Shown: positions 8,662 to 15,779, numbered from the stretch's first letter. The stretch: DNA of 35,989 nt from Butyricicoccus sp. OM04-18BH (GCF_003481705.1 NZ_QULN01000014.1:1-35989); one strand, 5' to 3'. Numbers and translations are program-made. Notes: generated by a model from the letters alone, not told the origin.

Positions 8662-8690
8662 TTGCAAAAATCAGTAAAATACTGTATGAT
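8662..8690 (+). promoter_or_regulatory. Promoter of the lipoprotein gene
   Basis: TTGCAA (8662-8667) is followed after exactly 17 bp by TATGAT (8685-8690). The start site would be near 8697, leaving an 88-nt leader that contains a strong hairpin. Confidence 0.7.
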
Positions 8691-8714
8691 AGGTGTATCA
8701 ACGCCCGAAAGCGG

Positions 8715-8744
8715 AAACGGCTGCGTCAGCGCAGCCGTTTTTCC
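8715..8744 (+). terminator. Intrinsic terminator or attenuator in the lipoprotein leader
   Basis: AAACGGCTGCG and CGCAGCCGTTT form a perfect stem with a 3-base loop (TCA) and run into TTTTT. It would end read-through from the efflux operon. Because a promoter lies upstream at 8662-8690, it could also attenuate the lipoprotein gene. Confidence 0.7.
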
Positions 8745-8784
8745 GGTCTTTCGGCAGATTTTGAGAGAGGGGAGACCGCAGTCC

Positions 8785-9444
8785 ATGAAACGATGGTCTG
8801 TTGCCGCCGCACTGCTTGCGGCATGCCTTACCGGCTGCACCGGGGAAACGACCGCGACCGTCAATCCGCAGACGCAGGCGCTCGAGCGCGCCGAGCAGGC
8901 GGGATTGCTCCGGGAAGAGGAGAAAAAGCCGCAGCTGCTCAGCGTGTATGAGGCGCAGAAGCTCGCTGGCGAGCAGTTCGACAGCGAAAGCTATGCGGTA
9001 GCGCCGTCGCGCGAAACGCTGGAATGCGAGGTCGAGGGAGAAACCCATTCGTTTGCCGTGTTCGACGTCAGCCGCCGCGCGGACGGCGGCGCGGTCGGAC
9101 AGGTGGCCGTGGACCGCGTGACGGGCGACCGGTACAGCTATCACGGCGAGGGCGTTCTGGGGGAGTATGACGCCCTGCTCAGCGAGCCGGGGGACACGGA
9201 GACCGACTGGGCGGGCTGCTATGCCGCCTCCTCGGGCGCGTCGGTCACGCTCGAGCAGACCGGCGAGGGAACATTCACCTTCACGTTCTCGGACGGCGTG
9301 ACGGGCACGGCCTCGGCCGACCGCGACAGCGCAGCCTCCGAGGACGGCGAAACGCGCTTCCTGCTGCATGAGGATGTGCTGACCGTGATCGGCAGCGGCG
9401 AGACTGGAAACTATACGCTGGTCGAGCCGCCGGAAGAACAGTAA
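8785..9444 (+). CDS. Small lipoprotein of unknown function
   Basis: The 219-residue product starts with a textbook lipoprotein signal: two basic residues, a hydrophobic run and the lipobox LTGC (Cys18). The mature part is acidic. A first half (about 55-135) looks like a short alpha/beta domain with VYEAQKLAGEQFDSESYAV and FAVFDVSRRADG. A second beta-rich domain follows from about 150 (WAGCYAASSGASVTLEQTGEGTFTFTFSDG). I do not recognise a named family. The start at 8785 was chosen over a longer open frame because the lipobox fits only there and GAGGGGAG precedes it. It has its own promoter and is closed by a terminator. Confidence 0.75.
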   Translation: MKRWSVAAALLAACLTGCTGETTATVNPQTQALERAEQAGLLREEEKKPQLLSVYEAQKLAGEQFDSESYAVAPSRETLECEVEGETHSFAVFDVSRRADGGAVGQVAVDRVTGDRYSYHGEGVLGEYDALLSEPGDTETDWAGCYAASSGASVTLEQTGEGTFTFTFSDGVTGTASADRDSAASEDGETRFLLHEDVLTVIGSGETGNYTLVEPPEEQ

Positions 9445-9451
9445 AGAGCAG

Positions 9452-9486
9452 AAAGGACGCAGACCTGCGGGCTGTGTCCTTTTTTG
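9452..9486 (+). terminator. Intrinsic terminator after the lipoprotein gene
   Basis: The stem AAAGGACGCAG pairs with CTGTGTCCTTT (one G-T pair) around a 9-base loop and is followed by TTTTTT. Confidence 0.8.
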
Positions 9487-9539
9487 TGACAAAAATTCGT
9501 CGGTATTTTTGGCTATTTTATGAAAAATGTCGAATAGCA

Positions 9540-9569
9540 TTGCTATTGGCCGAGGGCGTGTGCTATAAT
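9540..9569 (+). promoter_or_regulatory. Promoter of the PsiE-like gene
   Basis: TATAAT at 9564-9569 lies 18 bp downstream of TTGCTA (9540-9545). This gives a leader of roughly 70 nt, ending in an AGGAG ribosome site before the ATG at 9644. Confidence 0.55.
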
Positions 9570-9643
9570 GTTCACAGATGAATTGTTAAGATTTTGTCAA
9601 AAAACAGAAGAGAGAAAGAGTAGCAGCAAGAGGAGAAAAAGAG

Positions 9644-10261
9644 ATGAAGAACCAGTTCAGAGAACGATTGTCGTTCTGCGCGACCATGATCGAGATGGTG
9701 GTCGGCGGCCTTATCCTGATCGGATGCATCATATCGGGCATCGGTCTGATCGGCACGACCAGCATCGCCGAGCTGCTCGGCGACGCGCATTACATGCAGG
9801 ACCGCATGAGTGACGCCTGCCTGATCCTGATCGGCGCGGAGATGCTCAAGATGATCACGAGCTACACCATCGACTCGGTGGTCGACGTCATGTTGCTCGC
9901 GATCGCGCGTCAGATGATCGTCGAGCATACCTCGCCGCAGGAAAACCTGCTGGCGGTGCTGTCGGTCGGCGTGCTGTTCGTCATTCGAAAGTTCCTGTAC
10001 ATCTCCCGTCTGGACAAGCGGCGCGAGCTGGAACGGAAAAAGAAAGAGGACAAGCAGAAGGGAAGCGTGCCGTCGCCCGCCGCAGAGAACGCGGAAGCGT
10101 CTGCTGCGGAGCCTCTCCAGAGCGACGAGATGCGCAAGCGCGACGAGTTCCACATCGACGAGGAGCTGGAGGAGTTGGAACGGCTCAAGGCCGCCGTCGA
10201 GCGCAAGGCGGAGGAGGAGCTCCGCCGCATCGAGCAGATGGAGAAGAACGTTATCCACTGA
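9644..10261 (+). CDS. PsiE-like membrane protein with a charged coiled-coil tail
   Basis: The product is 205 residues. The first 125 hold about four hydrophobic segments (near 15-38, 55-75, 78-92 and 100-118). The pattern GAEMLKMITSY...VDVMLLAIARQMIVEH resembles the phosphate-starvation-inducible PsiE family, where a leucine-rich 'LELLKxxxxY' helix precedes a 'VxVxxVLxVALxAxARxxI' helix. After residue 125 the protein becomes a cytoplasmic, highly charged tail (DKRRELERKKKEDK, then an Ala/Ser/Pro linker). It ends in a Glu/Arg/Lys coiled coil (about 165-203). The tail is longer than in PsiE itself. The biological role of the family is unknown, and assignment rests on pattern only. Confidence 0.6.
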   Translation: MKNQFRERLSFCATMIEMVVGGLILIGCIISGIGLIGTTSIAELLGDAHYMQDRMSDACLILIGAEMLKMITSYTIDSVVDVMLLAIARQMIVEHTSPQENLLAVLSVGVLFVIRKFLYISRLDKRRELERKKKEDKQKGSVPSPAAENAEASAAEPLQSDEMRKRDEFHIDEELEELERLKAAVERKAEEELRRIEQMEKNVIH

Positions 10262-10273
10262 AGCTTTACGTAA

Positions 10274-10318
10274 AAACCCCCTGCATGGACGGAAAATGTC
10301 ATGCAGGGGGTTCTTTTA
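10274..10318. terminator. Bidirectional terminator between convergent genes
   Basis: AACCCCCTGCATG and CATGCAGGGGGTT form a 13-bp stem with a 12-base loop. The stem is flanked by A-rich sequence on the left and TTCTTTT on the right, so it can serve both the PsiE-like gene and the leftward G3E operon. Confidence 0.85.
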
Positions 10319-10322
10319 TCTT

Positions 10323-11273
10323 TTAGTTGAAATAAACGATGTCTTCCTTCGCCTTTTCGGCCGGAACGACCTCGATGGCGTGGAGCACCGGGCCTTCGCC
10401 GCGGTACTGCGGCAGCGTCTCGACCGTCACGGACGCCGTGACCGTGACCCAGTCGCGGACGCCGAGCTCTTCGGCCTTGTCATAGCGGCAGATGAAGCCG
10501 AGGAAGGTCACATCGTCTGCGCAGCAGACCATGCCGAAGCGGCCGGGTACGAACGAGCCTGCCGGAACATCCTTGCCGCGGTAGACCTGCGCGAGAAAGC
10601 GGACGGTCTTGCCGTCGTACTTTTCCGGCTCGCCGGTCGCGTCGATGTACCAGAGACCGTAGTCCTCCGGCTTGATGTCGATGATGTCGGCGTCGATGTC
10701 GAACGGGAGCGGCATATTGCGCGAGTAGTCCTCGGAATTGCCGTTGAGATCGTCCAGGTAGATGGCCGCGCGCGGGTTCATCGCCTTGATGTTCTTCTTG
10801 TAGAGCATCTCCTTGAGCGCGTCCGTGCAGCGGTTGAAAACGACCATGTCGGCGGTGGTGATGTGCTCGAACATCTGCGGGCCGATGTTGTTCGAGTAGA
10901 CCTCGAAGGTGGTCGCGTCGACCGTCGTGATGATCTGGTACAGCTCCCAGCGCGCCGGGAACGCCTGCATCAGCGACTCGAGCTTCCACATACCGTTGTA
11001 CTCGACGATGATGCGGTCAGGGTTGTACTTCTGCTCGATGCGCTTGAGGATATTCGGGGTCAGACGGTCCTCGGACTCGATCGGAACGAGCGCCGTGCCG
11101 TAGTGGGCGAGCCACTTTTCGTCGTATTCCTCGATGCCTTCCTCGCAGAGCAGCAGCGCGGTCACTTCGTTTTCGGTGAAGTTCGGGTCCGCAAGGATCT
11201 CCTGGATGAACTTGGTCTTGCCGCTCTCCAGAAAACCGGTAAAGACATATACCGGAATGGGATTGTTAGCCAT
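10323..11273 (-). CDS. G3E (CobW-like) GTPase fused to a YcgQ/TIGR03943-like C-terminal domain
   Basis: The product is 316 residues. Residues 7-200 are a P-loop GTPase of the CobW/G3E family: Walker A GFLESGKT (13-20), IIVEYNGMW where CobW proteins have an 'IEPSG'-like motif, VDATTF (118-123), and FNRCTD (146-151) at the NKxD position. The metal-binding CxCC motif of CobW proteins is absent. From about 205 the CobW C-terminal domain is replaced by a beta-rich segment: KYDGKTVRFLAQVY, then GRFGMVCCADD (Cys250-Cys251) and DWVTVTASV. That pattern matches, from memory, the C-terminal domain of YcgQ-type (DUF1980, TIGR03943) proteins that partner DUF318 permeases. It is the second gene of a two-gene operon, 15 bp after a His-rich G3E GTPase. 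A role in metal, perhaps zinc, supply is inference. Confidence 0.75.
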   Translation of the reverse strand: MANNPIPVYVFTGFLESGKTKFIQEILADPNFTENEVTALLLCEEGIEEYDEKWLAHYGTALVPIESEDRLTPNILKRIEQKYNPDRIIVEYNGMWKLESLMQAFPARWELYQIITTVDATTFEVYSNNIGPQMFEHITTADMVVFNRCTDALKEMLYKKNIKAMNPRAAIYLDDLNGNSEDYSRNMPLPFDIDADIIDIKPEDYGLWYIDATGEPEKYDGKTVRFLAQVYRGKDVPAGSFVPGRFGMVCCADDVTFLGFICRYDKAEELGVRDWVTVTASVTVETLPQYRGEGPVLHAIEVVPAEKAKEDIVYFN

Positions 11274-11288
11274 GTGGGGGTTCCTCCC

Positions 11289-12443
11289 TTAGTTTACGCC
11301 GAACAGGGAAGCGATGCGCTCCTCGTCCAGTTCGGAGCCGATGACGCACAGACGGCCGGTGTAGTCGGCCGAGCCGCGGCGGATCTCGGGTGCGCCCGGA
11401 ACATAGTCAAAGTGCAGCCACTCGCCGCCGTCTGCCGCCGGAACGATGCCCTTCGCGCGCAGAACCGTGCCGAGCGTAACATCGCCGAGCGCGGTGAGCG
11501 CTGCGGTGAGCTCGTCCTCGGTGTACTTGTGCGTGGTCTCGCGGCCCCAGGAGGTGAATACCTCGTCCGCATCGTGGTCATGATCGTGGCCGCAGCAGCA
11601 GTGACCGTCGTGGTCGTGATGATGGTGCTCGTGGTCATGATCGTGATGATGGTGCTCGTGGTCATGGCAGCCGCAGGTGCAGTCCTCGCCGTGCTCATGA
11701 TGATGCTCGTGGTCGTGCTCGTCATGGTCATGATCGTGATGATGCTCATGCTCCTCGTGGTCGTGGTCGTGCTCATCATGGTCATGGTGATGGTGATGAT
11801 GCTCGTGATGCGGCTCGTGCGCGATCTCCTCGAGCACCTCGGCAACCAGATCACGGCTGCCCTCCATGGTCGCGAGCAGCTGCTCGCCGGTCAGATCCTT
11901 CCACGGAGTCGTGACGATGCGTGCGTGCTCGTTCAGGCCGCGCAGCATGGCGACGGTCTCGTCGAGACGCTTCTCCGGGCACTCTGCGGTGCGCGAGAGC
12001 AGGATAGCGCCTGCGTGCGCGACCTGGTTCTCGAAGAACTCGCCGAAGTTCTTGAGGTACATCTTGGCCTTGAGCGCGTCAACGACGGTGACGAAGCTGT
12101 TGAGCTGAACGTCAAGGTGCGCGTTCTGAACCGCTGCGATAACGTCGGAGAGCTTGCCGACGCCGGACGGCTCGATGAGGATGCGGTCGGGGTGATACTG
12201 GTCGACGACGTCGTGCAGCGCCTTGCCGAAATCACCGACGAGCGAGCAGCAGATGCAGCCTGCGTTCATCTCGTTGACAACGATGCCTGCGTCCTTGAGG
12301 AAGCCGCCGTCGATGCCGATCTCGCCGAACTCGTTCTCGATCAGAACGACCTGTTCGCCCTTGAGCGCGTCCGCGAGCAGACGCTTGATGAGCGTGGTCT
12401 TGCCTGCGCCCAGAAAACCGGAGATAATATCAATTTTAGTCAT
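11289..12443 (-). CDS. G3E GTPase metallochaperone (ZagA/YciC/CobW-type) with long His/Cys-rich insert
   Basis: The product is 384 residues. The GTPase domain carries Walker A GFLGAGKT (9-16), the ENEFGEIGIDG segment, the family's metal-binding GCICC (62-66) and ILIEPSGVGK (88-97). The usual NKxD is degenerate (LLSRTAE, 148-154). Residues 209-292 are almost only His, Asp and Glu, with two cysteine clusters (CTCGC at 255-259, CCC at 282-284). The CobW C-terminal domain follows (about 295-384, with LRAKGIVP and WLHFDYVPG). Proteins of this type hand Zn, Co or Ni to client enzymes using GTP; the size of the insert suggests metal storage as well as delivery. It is the first gene of its operon, with a promoter at 12486-12514. 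Confidence 0.9.
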   Translation of the reverse strand: MTKIDIISGFLGAGKTTLIKRLLADALKGEQVVLIENEFGEIGIDGGFLKDAGIVVNEMNAGCICCSLVGDFGKALHDVVDQYHPDRILIEPSGVGKLSDVIAAVQNAHLDVQLNSFVTVVDALKAKMYLKNFGEFFENQVAHAGAILLSRTAECPEKRLDETVAMLRGLNEHARIVTTPWKDLTGEQLLATMEGSRDLVAEVLEEIAHEPHHEHHHHHHDHDEHDHDHEEHEHHHDHDHDEHDHEHHHEHGEDCTCGCHDHEHHHHDHDHEHHHHDHDGHCCCGHDHDHDADEVFTSWGRETTHKYTEDELTAALTALGDVTLGTVLRAKGIVPAADGGEWLHFDYVPGAPEIRRGSADYTGRLCVIGSELDEERIASLFGVN

Positions 12444-12485
12444 GATTGTCGCTCCATTTCATTAGTTGCTTTTCGCTTGATAGAT

Positions 12486-12514
12486 ATTATACCACATTTA
12501 TCGCAAAAAGAAAA
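12486..12514 (-). promoter_or_regulatory. Promoter of the G3E GTPase operon
   Basis: On the minus strand TATAAT (12486-12491) has a weak -35 TTTTCT (12509-12514) at 17 bp. The leader is about 35 nt. Confidence 0.55.
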
Positions 12515-12523
12515 GTTTTTTAG

Positions 12524-12537
12524 TTAGCGAAGGCTAA
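12524..12537. promoter_or_regulatory. Short palindrome, possible operator between the G3E operon and the SpoIIQ-like gene
   Basis: TTAGCGAAGGCTAA has 5-bp inverted arms (TTAGC and GCTAA) around GAAG. It lies just upstream of the leftward -35 and in front of the rightward gene. It does not match the Zur box I know from Bacillus, so a metal regulator is only a guess. Confidence 0.3.
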
Positions 12538-12593
12538 TTTTGTATAAGCGGAAAGCCGCGCGGACATACTGCGGATAAAAGGAGGGAAAAACC

Positions 12594-13313
12594 ATGAAAC
12601 ATTATGAACCGAAACATATCGCCGCGCTGTCCGACCGCGGATTTTACACGATCCTGACCGTGTGCGGACTGATCATCGCGGCGAGCGCGTGGGTGCTCTG
12701 GATGCACGCCGGGTCGAGTGCAGAGACTGCCGTTCCCGAGACGGGCGCGCCGGTCATCACGCCGGCGGAGGATGTTCCCGACCTGACCGTGCAGGATGTT
12801 CCCGTGACGGCGGAGGAGCCGGAGAGCGGGGAAGAAACGACCGCCGAGGCCGAAGAGCCTGTTTCCGTGCCCGAGCCGACACCGGCGGTCACGGTTTCCG
12901 CGCCGGTGTATACCCGGCCGACGGCCGGCGCGGTGCTGACGCCGTTTTCGGGCGATATGCTGCTGTTTCAGCCGACGCTCGGAGACTGGCGCGTGCACAG
13001 CGGCACGGATTTCGCCTGCGAGGCAGGGGAGAACGTTTTGGCGCTGACCGACGGCACGGTGCAGGCTGTTTTTGAGGACGGACTGTACGGAACGTGCGTC
13101 ACGCTCGCGCATGCAGGCGACCTCAGGACCACGTACCGCGGTCTGAGCGAGGTGCGCGTGCGCGAGGGGCAGGCGGTCTCGTCGGGAGAGGCGCTGGGCG
13201 TGTGCGCGGCAGGCATTCCGGCGGAGGAAGCGATCGGCACGCATGTGCATGTGGAGGCATCCCGGGGGGATACAGTGGTCGACGTGATGGAGCTTCTCGG
13301 CGAGGAGGAATAA
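12594..13313 (+). CDS. M23 (LytM) peptidase-domain membrane protein, SpoIIQ-like
   Basis: The product is 239 residues. A short cytoplasmic N-terminus is followed by one membrane helix (about 18-37), a Pro/Glu/Thr-rich linker (45-105) and a C-terminal M23/LytM domain (about 110-230). Zinc ligands of the fold are visible: HSGTD (His135, Asp139) and HVH (His217, His219). The FSGDMLLFQPTLGDWRVHSGTDFAC context is typical of SpoIIQ, the forespore protein that docks SpoIIIAH during engulfment. All ligands are retained, so peptidase activity is possible, as in clostridial SpoIIQ proteins. The ATG at 12594 follows AAAGGAGGG. A generic cell-wall endopeptidase is the alternative; no spoIID or spoIIIAH neighbour is present. 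Confidence 0.7.
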   Translation: MKHYEPKHIAALSDRGFYTILTVCGLIIAASAWVLWMHAGSSAETAVPETGAPVITPAEDVPDLTVQDVPVTAEEPESGEETTAEAEEPVSVPEPTPAVTVSAPVYTRPTAGAVLTPFSGDMLLFQPTLGDWRVHSGTDFACEAGENVLALTDGTVQAVFEDGLYGTCVTLAHAGDLRTTYRGLSEVRVREGQAVSSGEALGVCAAGIPAEEAIGTHVHVEASRGDTVVDVMELLGEEE

Positions 13314-13353
13314 GCGCCCCGCAGGATGCCGCCGCCCGGCGGCGGGGGCAAAA

Positions 13354-13384
13354 GGGGCAGGGACACCAAGGTTTCCCTGCCCCT
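13354..13384 (+). terminator. Strong hairpin at the left end of repeat copy 1
   Basis: GGGGCAGGGA pairs with TCCCTGCCCC around an 11-base loop, followed by TCTT. It lies about 40 bp after the SpoIIQ-like stop codon and could end that transcript. The T-run is poor. Confidence 0.45.
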
Positions 13385-13691
13385 CTTGACTCCCCGACCT
13401 TTCCTTAGGACGCGACTCCCTTCGGTCGCGCGTCTAAAAGCGAGGGGCCCACAGGGGCGTTTGGTGCTCCAAGGGCCAACGCTTGATGGAAGCGAAGCTT
13501 TTCGCAGCAGAACGCTGCCGCCCTGCACTGTCTGGCCGCGCACTGACAGCGCTACGGATAACGCAAGGGAAATTCAGGGTCTAACAGCGTCCCAAAATCT
13601 GCCCGACGCACGGAACCGAGCCCCGTTTCTCCCGTTTCGCCGCGCGACCGCAGGGAGTCGCGGCGCAAAGGAGGGTTTGGGGGAGTCAAGA

Positions 13692-13729
13692 GGGGGCAAG
13701 GGAACCATACGGTGCCCTTGCCCCCTTTT
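13692..13729 (+). terminator. Strong hairpin with T-run at the right end of repeat copy 1
   Basis: GGGGGCAAGGG (13692-13702) pairs with CCCTTGCCCCC (13715-13725) and runs into TTTT. The same structure recurs in copy 2 near 16332-16369, so it is part of the repeat rather than a gene-specific terminator. Confidence 0.5.
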
Positions 13730-13870
13730 GTCTCCGCCGCCAGACGGCGGCATTCTCGCCGGTGAACACCGGCACTCCCGGCCGCCGCAGGCGGCCACTC
13801 TTCACGCCCTAGGACAGGGCGTTTTTCGCCTCTAGCGGCGGAAAATTTCGAGTCTGCCCTTTGTAAGGGC

Positions 13871-14641
13871 TTATTCTAAGTTGAGCTTGTGCGTCAGAAT
13901 ATATCTGGTTCCGGCAAAGCAGATCGCTGCTGCGGCGGCGCTCACCAAACACAGGATCAGCACCACGAAATGCACGGCGCCGGAGCCCATCGACTTCCAG
14001 AACAGGACGATCGAACGCGCCATGGACTCGCTGACGACGTTGCCGCCGGCCATCATCACGAGCATGCCGATGATCTGCACCGCAGTCGAGAGCACAAAGT
14101 ACCACACGAACGCCATGAGCAGACGGTGCTTTTTCGCGAGGTGGCCGAGCGCGATGCACAGATAAATGAACAGCACGGCTGCAAAGGCGCACAGTACAAG
14201 CCACAGCAGACCCTCGAGTACATAGGGGACTGCGGCCAGGTCAAAGAAAGAAAATGCCGCAGGATTTATGCCGTGCGATAACAGGAGGATGCTCAGAAAC
14301 GCCACAAGGCAGCTCAGAAAGCACATCGCGACGGCAATGATCGCCTTGCTGAAAATGTGCTGCGTGACCGAAACCGGCAGGGTGAACATCAGATAGCCCT
14401 CGCCGCCGAGCAGGCTCTTGTAGAACCGCTGCACGAGGATGACAGCTGTCGCGACAAATACCGCCGCGAAGATCACGGCATAGAGCATGCTCATGATAGC
14501 CGCCGGAATGCCGAACAGCAGATCCGGAACCGCTTCCGAATACAGCAGGTGGTTGATGAGCGCGACGAGAATGATCGCGCCGTAGAGCGGCAGACAGGTG
14601 CGTGCGCACGCCTTCCACTCGTATTTCAGTAACTTTAACAT
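13871..14641 (-). CDS. ABC-2-type transporter permease
   Basis: The product is 256 residues with six predicted membrane segments (near 17-37, 52-75, 100-125, 133-160, 172-195 and 220-245). Its cytoplasmic start, MLKLLKYEWKACART, is typical of ABC-2 permeases. The loop FYKSLLGGEGYLMFTLPVSVTQHIFSK is the conserved segment seen in bacitracin/lantibiotic-type and YtrC/YhcI-like permeases. It is the last gene of a GntR-ATPase-permease operon, and its start overlaps the ATPase stop by 7 bp, suggesting translational coupling. The substrate is unknown; related modules respond to cell-wall-active peptides. Confidence 0.85.
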   Translation of the reverse strand: MLKLLKYEWKACARTCLPLYGAIILVALINHLLYSEAVPDLLFGIPAAIMSMLYAVIFAAVFVATAVILVQRFYKSLLGGEGYLMFTLPVSVTQHIFSKAIIAVAMCFLSCLVAFLSILLLSHGINPAAFSFFDLAAVPYVLEGLLWLVLCAFAAVLFIYLCIALGHLAKKHRLLMAFVWYFVLSTAVQIIGMLVMMAGGNVVSESMARSIVLFWKSMGSGAVHFVVLILCLVSAAAAAICFAGTRYILTHKLNLE

Positions 14642-15342
14642 GCAAATACCTCCCGGAACAGCATATCAACGGATTTTCCGTGCTCCTCGCGGATCGTGTC
14701 CACGCTCTCATGCAGGACCATTTCACCGTTCTTGAGGAAAACGACCTCGTCGAGCACGCGCTCGATGTCAGCGATCAGATGGGTCGAGAGCAGGACGGAA
14801 GCGTCCTCGCTGTAGTTTGCGAGAATCGTGTTTAAGATGTAGTCGCGCGCTGCCGGGTCGACGCCTGCGATCGGCTCGTCGAGCACATAGAGCTGCGCCC
14901 TGCGGCTCATGGTCAGAATAAGCTGAACCTTTTCCTTCGTGCCCTTGCTGAGCGTTTTCAGACGGTCAAGCGGGGAAATGCGCAGCGCTTTGAACATTTC
15001 GATTGCCTTGACACGGTCGAAATCTCTGTAAAAATCAGAGAAAAAGTCGATGACGTCCGTGACCTTCATCCAGTCGCTCAGATAGGCGCGGTCGGGCAGG
15101 TAGCTGACGATGCTGTGCGTGTAGCATCCCGGCTGTGCGCCGTCCACGGTGATCGTGCCCGAGGTCGGCTGAAGCAGACCGTTGAGCAGTTTGATGGTGG
15201 TCGTTTTGCCCGAGCCGTTCGGGCCGAGCAGGCCAATGAACCGGCCACGCTCCAGGTTCAGATCGAGATTTTTCAGTGCAGTAAAGCTGCCGTAGCTTTT
15301 TGTCAGGCCGCTGCATACGACCAGAGGCTTGTTCTGTTCCAT
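14635..15342 (-). CDS. ABC transporter ATP-binding protein (YtrB/YhcG-like)
   Basis: The product is 235 residues with a complete ATPase core: Walker A GPNGSGKTT (40-48), a signature read as LSKGTKEK (131-138) in place of LSGGQ, and Walker B LYVLDEPIAGVD (151-162). It also has the switch histidine in LLSTHLIADIE. The LSKGTKEK form is typical of ATPases partnering ABC-2 permeases in GntR-controlled operons. It starts 6 bp after the regulator's stop codon. The length is normal for a single nucleotide-binding domain, which would act as a dimer on the permease encoded next. Confidence 0.93.
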   Translation of the reverse strand: MEQNKPLVVCSGLTKSYGSFTALKNLDLNLERGRFIGLLGPNGSGKTTTIKLLNGLLQPTSGTITVDGAQPGCYTHSIVSYLPDRAYLSDWMKVTDVIDFFSDFYRDFDRVKAIEMFKALRISPLDRLKTLSKGTKEKVQLILTMSRRAQLYVLDEPIAGVDPAARDYILNTILANYSEDASVLLSTHLIADIERVLDEVVFLKNGEMVLHESVDTIREEHGKSVDMLFREVFAC

Positions 15343-15348
15343 AAAAGA

Positions 15349-15717
15349 TCATTCCCCTTTCCCGTGCCGCTTTTCGAGAAGCGACAGGATTTCCTGTTCG
15401 GTAAAGCCGAGCTGGCTCATGCCGGCGAGAAACTCCGAAATCCGTTCGTCCGCAATCTGTTCGCGAATCTGTGCGATCATACTCCTATCCTCCGTTACAT
15501 ATCGTCCGCTTGTGCGGTTGCTGTGCATCAACCCCTCGCGCTCGAGATCCGCAAGGGCGCGCTGCATGGTGTTGGGGTTGACCCCTGCCTGTGCAGCAAG
15601 CTCACGCACCGGCGGCACCTTATCACCCGCGTTCAGCTGACCGCTGACGATCTGCTCGGTCAGCTTTTCCATGATCTGCTGATAGATCGGGCGATCCCCA
15701 CGAAGCTGCCACTGCAT
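15349..15717 (-). CDS. GntR-family regulator, YtrA subfamily
   Basis: The product is 122 residues, the short form of GntR proteins. The winged helix covers residues 9-77: PIYQQIMEKLTEQIVSGQL, then KVPPVRELAAQAGVNPNTMQRALADLEREGL. A roughly 45-residue helical dimerisation tail follows and there is no large effector domain. This layout is YtrA-type. It leads the operon with the ATPase and permease genes. A 22-bp palindrome covers the promoter directly upstream, so autorepression is very likely. YtrA-type systems in Bacillus are relieved by cell-wall antibiotics; whether that holds here is inference. Confidence 0.92.
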   Translation of the reverse strand: MQWQLRGDRPIYQQIMEKLTEQIVSGQLNAGDKVPPVRELAAQAGVNPNTMQRALADLEREGLMHSNRTSGRYVTEDRSMIAQIREQIADERISEFLAGMSQLGFTEQEILSLLEKRHGKGE

Positions 15718-15740
15718 AGCCTCAGTCCTTTCTTGTTATG

Positions 15741-15779
15741 TTGTACTATGATAATAATACAATAACACAAACCTGTCAA
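15741..15779 (-). promoter_or_regulatory. Promoter with overlapping GntR/YtrA-type operator
   Basis: On the minus strand the -35 TTGACA (15774-15779) and -10 TATTAT (15751-15756) are 17 bp apart. A palindrome with arms TTGTACTAT (15741-15749) and ATAATACAA (15754-15762), separated by GATA, covers the -10. The arms differ at one position. A repressor bound there would block the polymerase. Confidence 0.75.

Larger units (their letters stand above)
13327..13840. repeat. Large GC-rich fold-back repeat, copy 1 (left of the ABC module)
   Basis: Positions 13349-13840 match 15988-16480 almost base for base and in the same orientation (492 and 493 bp). The ends are inverted repeats: GGGGCAGGGA...TCCCTGCCCC with CTTGACTCCCC at the left, and GGGGGAGTCAAG with GGGGGCAAGGG...CCCTTGCCCCC at the right. 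Inside, GCGACTCCC-TTCGGTCGCGCG (13412 region) is mirrored near 13645-13675. Several open frames cross it, but none carries a recognisable protein and they differ between copies. The outer left hairpins present in copy 2 are missing here. No transposase is encoded. Confidence 0.75.

Noticed and set aside
4332..8864. A 1510-codon open frame on the minus strand opposite the efflux genes
   Set aside because: It is the antisense of strongly GC-biased adaptor and RND genes, with low-complexity Arg/His/Asp-rich content and no motif. The plus-strand genes explain the region fully.
11570..11820. Tandem-repeat or CRISPR-like look of the ATG/GTG-rich DNA
   Set aside because: There are no regular repeats and spacers. 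The periodicity is the His/Asp codons of the metallochaperone insert.
10296..12527. A 743-codon plus-strand frame opposite the two G3E GTPases, with a Val/Met/Leu-rich 'membrane' stretch
   Set aside because: The hydrophobic stretch is the reverse reading of the His-codon run. The minus-strand proteins have real motifs and ribosome sites.
13326..13835. Open frames of 100-200 codons within the large repeats (also 15806-16405 and 16072-16563)
   Set aside because: They cross hairpins, have odd Arg/Pro/Gly composition and differ in extent between copies, so they are by-products of GC-rich repeat DNA.
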